DNA from: Albula goreensis
Lineage: Eukaryota; Chordata; Actinopteri; Albuliformes; Albulidae
Assembly: GCA_022829145.1 (NCBI GenBank)
Contig: CM040747.1
Coordinates: 30,592,936 to 30,656,935 of the forward strand
Length of the DNA: 64,000 nt
Reading direction: 5' to 3'
This document shows positions 24,901 through 37,152 of the stretch, one piece after another. Positions within the stretch are counted from its first letter, which is position 1. Each line of letters begins with the position of its first letter. The position numbers and the translations under genes were made by a program. Below the pieces are notes generated by a model, which searched no databases, had not been told where the DNA came from, and worked only from the letters and a program-made list of their open reading frames with translations.

Positions 24901-25799
24901 TATAAATAGTTAATTCAAAGCATCTGATGCTTGTTCTTATGTTGTTTAACTTCTTATTGAACAAGACAATGTGAATACAATGGATAGTAATTGCACATTG
25001 TTCTTGGCAACAGTAGCTTTTCTGTTGTCGAAAATAATCAAAGGATTATTGCTGCTTTGGTATCTGAATGGTTCAGTTAGATTTCAATGCATGGATCTCA
25101 GAAGAGGGTGCAGAAGTGGTGAATTGGTTTAGAGTTTATTGCCCCATATCTCTGCAGTCTGCAGACTACAACATCACTACACAATACTGACTGCGGCTCC
25201 CCTTTGTCATGCTCAAACTACTGTTACATGCTTTGAGTTTATGTTTTGCAAATGGGGCAAATAGACTATCCTTTAGGGGAGATTACTGAGGTAAGTTTAA
25301 TCTTGGCATAATTGAACAGTTTTAATAACATCAGTTTTAATAACCTCATAACATTGTTTAAATACAGTCTGCTTGGCAGTGGTGATGGTTGTTTGAATGC
25401 AGTCTGTTTGGCAGTGGACATGGTGGCTTTAGAACTACACCTGGCCTCGCCCACATTTTCTTTTAACTTGACCTCACACAGAATTTAGGTTGAAAGAAAG
25501 ATCCATTGTTACGCTGCTAACTAAATTTGAAGTAAATGTCAAGGAAAATGTATCAAAAGATGTTTAGGCCTAATGTCGTCATCCTTATTTATGTGCAAAA
25601 ACCCAAAATCCGGAATGGTATATAAGAAAATATAATTACCAGGTGATGTGCTTAAAGTATTAAATGAAGCAGAATGGTACAAAATATGTAATTGATCACA
25701 CCCAATGGGAAATTTCATGTTAATGTATTTCTGGAAATTTTGGAAACAATACATGCAAAATAAGTGTCAAAGGAACTCCTAGAAAATACACAGAGCTCA
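21989..25799. other. Noncoding stretch with G/C-strand-biased tracts
   Basis: Contains a TG-rich tract (22711-22762), a G-rich stretch (23984-24014, several G runs) and the C-rich tract at 24.2 kb. No exon recognised. Confidence 0.5.
24226..24272 (+). repeat. C-rich CAC-triplet tract
   Basis: Runs of C joined by CAC triplets. The minus strand has several G runs and could form a G-quadruplex. Confidence 0.85.
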
Positions 25800-26160
25800 G
25801 TTAATCCACTCATAATGCTCTGTTTCAGATGTGATTCAATTTGCAGGGTTTATTCCTTCACAAATTCTGCGTTTTATGACGAGCATGTTTATATGGCGTT
25901 TATGCTTTTATGCGCTGGCACTGTCTGCGATAAGAAGATTAGTGGCGGTTTTGATCGCTTGTCACATGTCAAACACGCCGCGATCGGGAAAGAGCCCCTC
26001 CGCCCATAAACAGTGCCCGCACACATCTCTATGCTGCTTTGGGAAAGATTTTAATTAAGATGAGGGGGTGGTGGTCCTGGGTGAAAGGGAAGGGCGGTGA
26101 CAGTCGGTGTTTGGGGGAGGGGAAACAGGCGGAGACAGGGACATAAATTATTCATGAGGC
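25800..26160. promoter_or_regulatory. Candidate enhancer with clustered TTTATG sites
   Basis: TTTATG occurs at 25873-25878, 25899-25904 and 25907-25912, and in reverse at 26005-26010, with a TTTATA at 25888-25893. TTTATG is a core site for Cdx and posterior Hox proteins. The stretch also contains GATAAG, CACATG, a TTTTAATTAA run near 26050 and ATAAATTATTCATGAG near 26143. It keeps several CpGs (gccgcgatcgg). This mix looks like a developmental conserved noncoding element, but conservation cannot be tested here. Confidence 0.3.
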
Positions 26161-26179
26161 TTGCTCCTCCCTCCCCACA

Positions 26180-26216
26180 TTTTTTTTTTTTTTTTTTTTT
26201 TTTACAACCTTTTATT
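26180..26216 (-). other. Possible retroposed poly(A) tail with AATAAA
   Basis: On the minus strand AATAAA (plus-strand 26211-26216) is followed after seven bases by 24 uninterrupted A (26180-26203). Encoded poly(A) after a polyadenylation signal is the mark of a retroposed transcript. About 90 bp upstream on the same strand a 194-codon open frame ends (26308-26892). It opens at GTG and its first ATG is about 36 codons in. The protein has no motif I recognise. No target-site duplication was found, so a chance T tract remains possible. Confidence 0.35.
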
Positions 26217-26892
26217 GAGCCCATCTCGCAGCACCAATGATACAGGCCCTTATTGCAGTGCAGCGATGGTGCCAGGGATTTATCAGTGTGACAGGATCCT
26301 GGAGGTTTTAAAAGATGCGGTTTAATATCTTAAAGGACTGGGGAATAATAATAAAAGCTTCAGGTTTGCACCTAGTGCCATGAGAGTTATATGTGTTGAA
26401 GCCTTTGGCCAGCTTCTCCGCACCACCCCAGACTCCACTGTGTCTGTCTCTGTGCTGCTTCACACTTTCGCTATGGGATGTCGCAGCCTGGCTTGTCTGA
26501 TCCGGGGAAGTGGGGGGTTTGGGGTGGGGAACAACGGCCGCATATATTTCTGCTTTGGGTGATTGTAATAGCTCAGTGACGTGTTCCTTACATTTATGGA
26601 TAAGATCATGAATGGCAGCTGAAGGCTGCTCTTGTGGGGTTATGGGTGTTGGCGAGTAAGCTGATCCTGGGGTTTCTCTGGCGGAAAGTACCAGAAACGT
26701 GTCCATGAGACCGTGAGGGCCGACATTCACAGTATAAGTTCTGCATCTTCCAAGGACGGAGATAACAATGTGTCCGACCATATTTGTTACATCACATGTG
26801 TTTTGCAATACATGGGACAGAACCAGTGCAATCCAGATACAATATTGCAACTTTGGTATACTGTGCCAGCAAAGCGAGCCAAAAAAACACAC

Positions 26893-29563
26893 CTGTTGAA
26901 GAAATTATGCATGTCATGTGTGCTGTGTCACTATATTATGTAATAAATATGAACCACAAAAATGTCCTCATGGGTAAAATAGTGTTGGTTTCAGATCGTC
27001 AAGGTAATCCAGTTTATTTTGTTCAGGGTTTCAGAAACAAAAATAGGCGTGATAGACCCTACATGGCCAATCAACAACAAAATGTGTGCTTTAGTATATG
27101 AATATTATTTAGGTGTAGTCAACCTCACTCCATTACCTGCACAATTGTGGAACTGTTGCAGGATTGCCTTCTTATGTGGAATGTGTTCATATCATAACCT
27201 GAGCAAAAAAAACCTAAAATAGAGATTACAACTGACAAGTAGAAAATAAATCACTGCTTCAGTTATAGCAACATGCCAACCAAAATGAAAAATGTTCGGA
27301 AGTTGACAGCATTTTACCATAGGCAGCTCCAAAGACTATGAGAAATATGCTGCATAACACATCAACCCGGCCAACACAGAGCAAGCAGGTACATTACTGA
27401 AAATTAAGCAATAATGAGGTAAACCAATGTTAGTTTAACATCTATGGCCTTAGTCTAGACTTTTATTTTTCCCATACAAACAGGCCTGGAGTTTATGGCT
27501 TCATTCAGTTCAGTCCCTATTTTGCAGTCGTTATGTAAAGTGGAAAAAAGCTGAATGAAGGCATGCAATGCTATAGGCAATGAACAGATAATCATCGTTT
27601 ACAAACAGGATATTGAGCACAACATAAATCTCTCTGGCTTTCTCCATGCACTCTCTCATATGGCTCTTCTCAAGACCGCCTCTCCTCGTCCTATATTTCT
27701 TTTAGTGAGAATCGAGCTCGTTTTTAAAAACATTTTTGCAGCTTTGAAGTAGAGTGGTGGCAAATGATGTAGCGCACGTGTGATTTGCTGATCTCAGCAT
27801 CAAAGCCGGCGCCCTTTGTCACCTTCAACTGCAACAGAGAAGCCAGTAATAAAACAAGCTGCGGTACTACACACTGTATGAGAGCGGTCTCGACCATATA
27901 ACACCATGATTCCATGTGAATTGTGCAGATAAGTAACCTGCCTTTATGTAGCCTATGGTTACTGGTGAACAGTTAGGTCACATTTAAACAGGACCAGTAT
28001 AAAAGGACCACTATAAAGTGGAGCATCTCCATCTTATGCGCACGATATTTACTTCTATAAACATATTTTCTTCATGTGTATTTATTGGTGAAAACATTTC
28101 AGAGGGTTTTGGACAGTAAATTCTTATGTGCTGTTACTACTCAATGACATGCGCTACCGATTTCATTTCATCTCTCCTGTTGTGCTAAAAACCACTGCTG
28201 TAGTTTGATGCATCATTAGAGATCATAAATATGGACATTTTAATACTCCGCTACAAAGAAGACAGTGCGTTAAAGAATGATAGCCCCCCACACTCAAGAG
28301 GTAACCATCTACGTGAGGCAGCGTCTAAGGTTAAAGGGGCATTTCAACCCAAAAAAGACCTCTGAGTGGTTTCTCGGCATTGCTGTCATGGTGATCGCTG
28401 CCACAGTAAGTCCTCTTTTCACACTGTAAACTGAGAAAACCTTCGGATCTCTCATTCCGTCTGCTTTGTTTTGGAGACCGCATTCCATCATTCAGTATTT
28501 CCTGACAAGGGGGACCGTTATCAGCTAGCACGTTTTACCTCAAGACCGACACGCCCGTGTTCTGGTTCGCTCGGGCCCTTCTTTGTGATGCTGGAGAAGC
28601 CAGGCAAAACTCACATGACGGATAAGTGGATTAAGCCCGTCTGTTTCCACTCCCCCCCTCCCCTCTTAAACAAGACCCTTGCACATGTCCTGCCCACTGG
28701 AGAAGCCGACCAGTGGAAAAGTAAGGTACCATTGAGATAGAGAGAGAGAGAGAGAGAGAGACAGCCCGCTCTAATTTTGGACCCTCCTCCCAGGACCGAA
28801 GGGTAAACTAATAAATTGATATTTTCCACAGGGCCTTTGTACATTGAGGACTCATGACTTGCATTGACTTTGTTAAGCAGGATTCTCAAGATGAACAGGG
28901 AGGCAGGGGGATTTGGGGGTTGAGGATAGGTTGAGAGATGTTCACTGACCAGCTCAATAACTCTTTCCCTTTCAGCAGTAAACCATGTAGAGCATTTTGT
29001 TTTTTTTTTATCGTCTGAGTACTAAAATGAGGCACTCTATTGATTTGTGAGTTGAGTATTCACCAGAATAATAATATGACATTGGCCTTGTAAACAGTCC
29101 CTGTCTCTCTCTCTCTCTCCGTCTCTCTCTGTGGCTTGTCTGCTCTCTCTGCCCACTGTTGGAAACATCTGGCACTAATGAATGGAAACCTCCCAGGCCA
29201 GCTGTAGCGTAGCAGTCCGTTTGACCTTGTTTATCAGAGGCTAGGGGCGACTCAGATACGTGGAGGTTTGTGATTTACTTACCCGGGTTGCAAGTTAATC
29301 CAGAAAACCTTGCATCCGTTTGCTCTGTGCCTCTATCTGTGCCTTACCTTCTATCTCCTCTCTCATATCGTATCCTATCTGTGCCTTGTTGTCTGTCGAG
29401 TCTTGACCCCTCAGTTCTCTGGGTATGAGTCAACTGTAATAAATGCACAGGATAACTGGAGGAGAGAGCTATAAATGTATTATTAGCGTTAAATAATGCT
29501 GCTTGTGTTTCCCCTAGCAGTCATGTAGTAGGAAATTAAAAAAGATAATGTATTATATTAGAT
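26893..29563. other. Noncoding stretch
   Basis: AT-rich unique sequence with a GA microsatellite and a CT-rich stretch at 29101-29150. No exon recognised. Confidence 0.5.
28734..28761 (+). repeat. GA microsatellite
   Basis: Run of AG dinucleotides with one interruption (gagatagag) at its start. Confidence 0.95.
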
Positions 29564-29700
29564 CAGTGGTCCTCAGTCCTGCCGTAGGGGATTGAGCCGG
29601 TTTGCATTCTCACCTGAATTTACACAACCAGTTCAGACAAAAACAAACAAGGTGGGGTGAATTAATGGATCAATTAAAGCTGTTGATTAACACAGGTATG
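29564..29700. mobile_element. Partial copy of the 8.5-kb fold-back family
   Basis: cagtggtcctcagtcctgcc, gccggtttgcattctcacctgaa, accagttcagacaaa and attaatggatcaattaaagc follow the same order as the element at 8488-8692 and its relatives. The right inverted end is truncated or replaced; caggaccagggtgcc near 29747 may be its remnant. Confidence 0.5.
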
Positions 29701-32700
29701 TGATTAGTGGCAACAGTACCGGTACATACCTCTACTCTCGTTATTCAGGACCAGGGTGCCGGGCACCCTAGTTTAGCGGTTTTTTTTTTTTTCATTTCAC
29801 CGAGGAGTGACGTCTGCAAGGCACCACGGCTCCATCCATACCGAGCCAAAACCTCCGCCATCTGCTCCGCACATCTCCCGGGCCGTGACATCTTTTCTTT
29901 ATTTCGTTCACCAAAGTTAGTCTCTCGCATTGTCAGGTGCGTGCACGTACGTTTGTAGTCTCTTGCCGGGACATGTGTATGCACCCATGCATATTTTCTG
30001 AATGCATGCAATTATAATTCCTGGCGCTGGTACCTTTGGTTTGGACGTTATAATTAGTGTGTGCCTGCACCCTCAGGGACCCATCTTGGCCTAGAAAGCC
30101 TGTGCAGTGCAGGGCTGCTCAGCAGTATTTATAGCTCTTTTTCACCCTGTATTTTTTCCTTCCAGCTGAAAGGTGTCATTTTGTGTGCTCCTCTGATTTT
30201 AGCTACTGGTGTGTTAAGTATTTTTTTTTTTGTCGATGTTAAGGTGCCAAGAGAATGGCACCTCCGACAATATAAGAGACAGGAGTTGTTCGCACAAATA
30301 CGATTTTTTTTTTTAAAAACGAGTTTTGTCTTTAATAGTTTTCACTTGTGTTGAATTTTGTTAGTTTTGTTCGTTTTGTTTACCTATAATTTTCCAAAAA
30401 AAAAATCATGATTTTATTACAGTTACGCATGCAAACACACAGTTCACTAATGTCACGACAAAAGTTTTGTGTTAGCGGTGACCTCCATATTAAGACTTGA
30501 GCGTTTCCGGCCCAGTTTCAGTGTCTGGGGTTGCATATCATCCCCTGTCCTCTTGTTAGCCATGACGGAAGACTGTCCACAATGATATATATGTATGTTT
30601 TAACCTGGTTTCCCAGAGAAAGAAGGGGTTCGGATTACCTCAGCCTCTCCTGTGACAGATTTAGCCACAGGGAGGCAAGCTGGTTATATTATTCTGCATG
30701 AGAACTGGATAGGTTAACATGGGAAATCTGTATAAAGCAAATGGCATCCTATTCCACCATTTACAGGTGGAAATAAAGCATTTGTCTCTCAGTTCGGCGT
30801 ATTGTCAATGATACACTGTGGAAATGTAGGAAGTCCTCCTCCTGGGGTCTGCCAGTGTTCCATGTTTTTCGTGATAGGCTAAAAGTTGACACAGACGCTC
30901 AACTAATGTTGTCTCCTGGTTGTGGAGACTCCTGTCCTGTCGTTGGAATCTGATGAGAGTTCTCACATACAGCTGTCAGTGGCACCATCTATTTATGACT
31001 GAAAGTGCAAATGGGTACATATCTCAAATGAACTCCCTCGGGAGTCTATTTTTGTATAAAATGAGTTGACCTTATAATTGCTGTTTAACCAGAAATTGGT
31101 GAAGCAGCACAAGGTTTTTGACCTCCTGGTTGTGTCAGTATTGCTGAATTGTATTTGTACAGTGACTGAGGCCGTACAATGCTATTGTCATGTGTTAAAA
31201 TACAGACCACAGTAATATGTTTTTTTATTTAGGAATTAGATTTTTATTCATGTAAGTTACTGGCCTGGGCCATGCGGATTCACCCATGTACTGCAGTAAC
31301 AGTTTAACAGCAGATCAAAATATGCATTTGTAAATGTAAATAAAATATTGGACAGCTGAGTAGTTAATATTTTATGAGTTCTATCAGACTGCATTCCCAT
31401 GGAGCCCTGTTTGTTTTGTCCCTGTATCTTATAGGGCTTCGTTATGACTTCCACAGAGTACTTCTGAGTTAATTTTTAATGCACACGTAAAAGCTGAAAT
31501 ATCCGCAGTGACAAAGCTGGCTGCTTGCTTTGTGTCTGTGAAGATGAAATATATTCCCGCCTTTCCTCTCAAGAGACGGGGAAAATTATCATAATTCAGA
31601 ATTACATATGAGATCCTTGTGAGTGGGGGAAAAAAAAAAACCTGCATTTCTTGAAAATAAAATGACGAAAACGCACCGAAAACTGTCACGTGTTAACAAA
31701 CTCTCTGATTGGCTCTGCCTTCAGGGGCTGTCCCCATGCTTCAGTCATTGGTGTGGTTTGTGAGGAATGGCGTTCAGCTGCCAGAGATTGTGGGCTGCTT
31801 TGTCTGCATTGCCTCTGAGGATCCCATGTCTCTCTCTGTGGAGGCTGACTGATATATGAGCCGTGGGCTGTAAGGGAGAAGATGTTCAGGTTAGCCACTC
31901 AGCACAGGAATGCACTCTTATTTAATTAAACCACAAGCCTCTGTTCACTGGGAAACCAGCAAGTCATTCCAGTTATTGATAGTTTTTTTTCCCCCCTCCA
32001 TAAAGTCACAGAGACGGTCTCTTAACTCCCTTAGCAACAGAGTCAGGAGAATCCCACCTCTGACACCTGTGTGACTTCACAGGTGTGGTTTGTAGCTTGG
32101 ATTTGGGGAAGGTAGACCCCTGTCTGACAGGAGGAGTGCAAGGATGGAGAATGGGGAGCGTGCAGCAGATCAGATGTCGGGTATCAGAGCAGAGGAGCTC
32201 TGGCAGCTCCATGAGATCACGGGCAGGACCATTTTTAGGCGGCAGGGAACTTTTGTCCCCTTTTTCCCTCATCTGAACTCAGCCAAACTGTTCAGCCTCA
32301 CAAAGCAACCAGATCCCGCCAACTCCCGCACTGACACGTGACTCCCCCCGTTCACAAAATGATGAACACTTTGTTTCGTTCTACGCTGCAGACGCACCAC
32401 CAATCACATTTTGCCTATGTCATCGGAGGAGGAGGAAGTCAGCATATGCTTGATTTGTGCATCAGCAGTCACAAGGCCAAGCAGGAGTACAGGTCATCAC
32501 TGGAGAGTGATGAGACTAGCAAACTTGAACAGCTTTACCTCTTTCTTTCCCTGGTTAGGCTAATACCGTTGTTGCCTTGCCATTGGACCTCCGGCTTTAG
32601 CTGATAATAGTTTAGCTGGGATTTGATATTTCAGATGTTGCAGTCGGTTTCTAGATTGGTTCAGTAAATATCCAGTTAATATAAGTGGATAGTGGGGACA

Positions 32701-35700
32701 ACTATGACTTTGCTAATTTCTGCTTAATGCTTAAAACATAAAATTATGCATGCAGGGCTACATAGGCTTTCTCATCCAAGGCTTTGCCACCTTTTTGGTT
32801 ATCTTCATGCCAGATCTGAATGCTAAGTGTTGCTCTGTCATGGGGACTGCAATATGTTGGCCATTTCACTTTAAGTGGGCGTATGAATTCCTCAGTTTTG
32901 AGATGGTTGTTTTCTCTTTATTTATAGCACAGAATTCATAAGCATCTGTTTATTTTGTGAAATAACATCAACTGAAATGATCTGTTGTAGGAATGTAGTT
33001 ATCAGCAGAGCAGTGGAGTAGAAGCCTTTGGCTGCATTCGATTAGCATCGCTTTAACTATTCTGTCACATCTCAGTTTTAAGGCTCTAGTTATGCATTGG
33101 AGATGGTAATTTTAAGAGGCATGAATCATGCAGAATCATGCATATGAATGATATGTAGACCTTTGTAGGTGTTATAATTTGTCTGTTTCACAGAGGATTA
33201 GGATTAATGCTTTAACATTACGATCAGGACGAATCTGCCCATGAACTTCCATCCAGATCCTTTGTGGTTCTTTCAACTGTTCTGCATCTGTTAGCGGGAC
33301 TGATTCAAGCATTTACTATGTCCCTTTGGTCCCTGATCCATAAGAGAGAGGTTCCTACGTTGAGTCGTTTCTATTGAGTCATTTCCCTCTCCTTCCCCAG
33401 TGTAGCAGCTTTATTCCTGATAGTCTCGTAGCAGTGGTGTACGTGATATATTAAAAACTGAACATGACAGCAACAAAGGCTGGTGTTTGTTGTATGCTAA
33501 TGGCTTCCCAGCTACACCATTGCTGTACTTTACCAGGTAGGCTCACTCCTTGTGTGCGGTAACAACCATCTAATTTATGGGGACATGAATAGACCGTTTT
33601 GTCAGATGTGTGGGTGTAGGATTGTGGTCTTAATTTCCCCGGCTGGTTGGCTACACCGTCCATGTGCCGCTGCCAGTTCTGTCGTCACCTGGCAATGACA
33701 GCCGTCATAGCCAGTGGGATAGTGTTGAATTTTTCATTTGCCCTCAACCCTTGTTTATGAATACCCTTGAATTTCAGCGTTAGTTGTACCTCATAACTCA
33801 AAGTCTGGCCACCCGGAGTCTGCGGTAAGCATTTGCAATGATCCATTTTCATGTTGGAGTTGTAAGCATGCCCACTGAGTTGGATGGCACTCATGTACCA
33901 TTGGTTGTGAGTGCCAGGAGCTGGACAGCACCTGTTGGCTTCTTCGCTCGCCCCTCCATAACCGATGTCCAAAAGATTTGTGGCTAACCCAAACCATAAA
34001 CATGCACACACAAATGGGCTAGAAGACATCTGACATGTCCTCACTATCAGACCTCACTTGGTGGCGAATACAGGAAGTGACATCATGTGAAACCATTGAG
34101 TTCCTGTGGTGAGACAGACATTAATCACTGCTCTGGCTCTTCCTCCGACTCCTCAGAACCGCAGCAGCGCTGACCACTATGGAAGGAAACGGGGGCAGGG
34201 TACAAGGCAAGGAACCGTGAGCGTTCTTTGGGATCAGTTCTTTGAACGGTTTCACGATTCTGAGTCCCTCTCCCTTTGAACTAATATCATCCACCAAGGT
34301 GCTTCCCCAACCCCACTCTGACCTCATGTACTAAATATTTGGGAAACAGTCAGAATGCCAGTTATCCAGCTGACACAAGGGGACAAAAGAAGTTCACATC
34401 ATCTTGTTTGTCATTTCCTTAGCTCTCTTCTCTGGTTACTGTTTTTTTTATTTTTGGAATATCCTGTTTGTGCGTTCGCAGAGGACTAACAACAGATAGT
34501 TCTGCTCAGACTGAAAGGAGCTATGGCCTCTCATTACTGTGGAGAGAGAAGGAAAAAAAACACCAGAAGGCTTTTTTTCTGGGAAGTATTGGTATCAGTG
34601 GTGTGTAGCGTACCATTAAATGCAATTTAATGCTTGAGCGCATATGTGTATGTCATATGTAAGCGATTCCCAGGCACATTTATGTATGTTGGTACTCATT
34701 AATATTTTAGTGTTTGCCCTTCTCTATGGGTGATGGTTAATATTCATGGAACTTAACTCGGTATATAATATTTACACCCCCTCGCCCATGGGGTTGCCCT
34801 GAGCGACCAGGGGGGACTTGGAGTGCTCGCTTTTCACTGTCACTTGTCCTGTGTAGCCTTTGTATCCATCGCTGGGAATTGGTCACACCTTGCTGAGAAA
34901 ACGAGATGATTCCTGTTGCCTTGAGGTGAAGGCATTATCGTTGATTTCGTTGTGCCAGTATGAGCCGATTGGTTCAGGTTTGGCGCTCCCCCTGACATCC
35001 TGTCTCGGTTTGTCAGACTCGTACCCTGATGTTGCTGCAAGCCTGGCTGCGTTGACGGTCTTGACACGAGACTGACAGATATCTGTCAGATTTCGGAAAG
35101 TGAATTTGATTGGCAGGTGTGGATCACGTCACACACTTGAGACTCATGATTTCTCAGTTGAGAATGACCATATTTCCAAAACATTTCCTCAGCAGTTTGA
35201 CAGAATAAGGTAGAGGGAAATGAGCCAGCCTCATAATCACAAGCCAAGAGGAGTGAGGTCTGATTCAAGGCGCAGGATGACTATCTCACATCCTCCTGGA
35301 CAATTCTGTGATCTTTGTTTCTCTGTCTCTGTTGGTCACAAAAAAGCAGAATTCTCTTGCTTTAATTTTTTTTTTTTTGCTGTGAAATGCGATGTCAGCC
35401 CCAGATGGATTCTGGGTACTCGTTCAGTACAGTGACACCACTGAGGGAATGTTTCGGGTCTCGTCACAGGAGGCTCGGGGTAGGTTCCTGGAGGAGGTAG
35501 CATTTTTGTGCCGTTACCTCACTGTGGCTGTAAATAAGCCCTGCTTATGGCTTCCAGATGTCCCTCGGCCTACTGAGCCTCGAGACGGGGGACGGCGGAT
35601 CGAGGAGACGGCTACACGCGGGGTTGCCGTTTTGACTCATAGCCCAAACGTTTGAGCCGGGCAGAGTCAGAGCATGTAGGCTGAAGGCGTGCGGATGCGT

Positions 35701-37129
35701 GCGTCACACGCACTGCACGCTCCCAAGGGGAAAGGAAAGGGGCGGAGCAGGACTCCGAGGGCCTCTCCTTAGTGTCACAGGTTTGAATTCTGTGGTTGGG
35801 TCAGCTTACGGCACAGGTGCTCACCTCAATGGAAGAGCCGGCAAGAGTCCGCGATTGGGGGTGGAAACAGACCCTTCTCCATTGACTGTCTTGCATGTTG
35901 ATATGCTGTGATGTGTGACAAATTTTTTGGGGACACGGTATGTTCCCCGTACCTCTCCTGACTATGATTGCCGATGGGGGACAAATAACTTTGAGCTTTG
36001 TTTTGAGCTGAAGACAAATTGAGGATGTGTCTCTTGCCCATGGAGAAATATCCATTTATAGAACAAGCATCAAACTGCTTTGTGTCTTCAATCAAGGAGG
36101 TCAGGTTCTGAGCTCACCAATCTTTGGAATATTGCGAGTGGCGCTGTCAGTGATTTGAAGTTCATGAGGATGACCATATGGATTAGCTTTTAGTTTACAG
36201 AACACTTCTTCATTTCCAAGTTCCAAATTATGAACTGGATTCATGTTACAGTGCAGATACTCTCCTGAATGGAACAGCAGGCTAGTGACCATGGAGATAA
36301 AGGACCCTCATCCGTTGGCTGTTGTCTCTCATATGGTGATAAGCTATGCTGTGGCGGTATATTAGTCTATATAGGAATTTGCTAAGTCCAAGATAAGAAT
36401 AAAATAACAAATTGTTGGATTTTTATTTAATTGAAATTGAAGAGGTTGCCATGCTGGAGAAGAAGTAGGACAGATGTTTATTTTGAGATAGACATGATCT
36501 AAACACACCATGACTCTATAAAGGAGGTTAAGCTTAGAAGTTACAGCGCATGTTTTGGAAGTCCAGTGTGTCTGCCCCTGTAGTTCTCACACATGATTTT
36601 ATATAGGCTACTGGAAACCGGGACAGTTTCTGGTATGACAGCCTACCGCAAAGGGTTGGAATGATGTTTAAAAGTTCAGAACACAACTCCGGGCCCCATG
36701 AAGTCACCCACTGCTTCTGAAAAGCAACTTAGCCTATGGTTGTTTATTTTGCTTTTTTTCTGTGGTGCGACTCAAATGAGCAGCCATGTTCTTGATAAAT
36801 CTTCAGGCCTAAAAGTCACATGGCGTGCCCTCGTCTTCACTGTACGAGCCAGGAGCCCAGAATGCAACGGCACCGCACATTTTCATTTCCCAACCTGGAA
36901 TTACTGCTGCTGGTTATTCATGGGGGGTGAAATAGTACTGGCCCGGTGAGTATTATTGTAATTGCACAATGAGCAGAGTTTCATTCCAGAAATTAGTGTT
37001 TATATTTATTTTTTGTGGGACTTTGTGGCTCTTCCTGTTCCCCACTCGAATTAAAGTTACAGGAAGGTCTCACATTCCTCTCAGCAGTTACACAAACAGA
37101 CCACAGCGCTTTGAAACGGAGAAAGACTG

Positions 37130-37152
37130 CTCTCTCTCTCTCTCTCTCTCTC
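37130..37152 (+). repeat. CT microsatellite
   Basis: Pure CT run leading into a C/T-rich stretch to about 37192. Confidence 0.95.

Noticed and set aside
35392..35655. 87-codon frame starting MSAPDGFW as a possible MRCK first exon
   Set aside because: It does not resemble the MRCK N-terminus (no SVETLLDILICLYDEC-like helix) and no donor in the needed phase follows.
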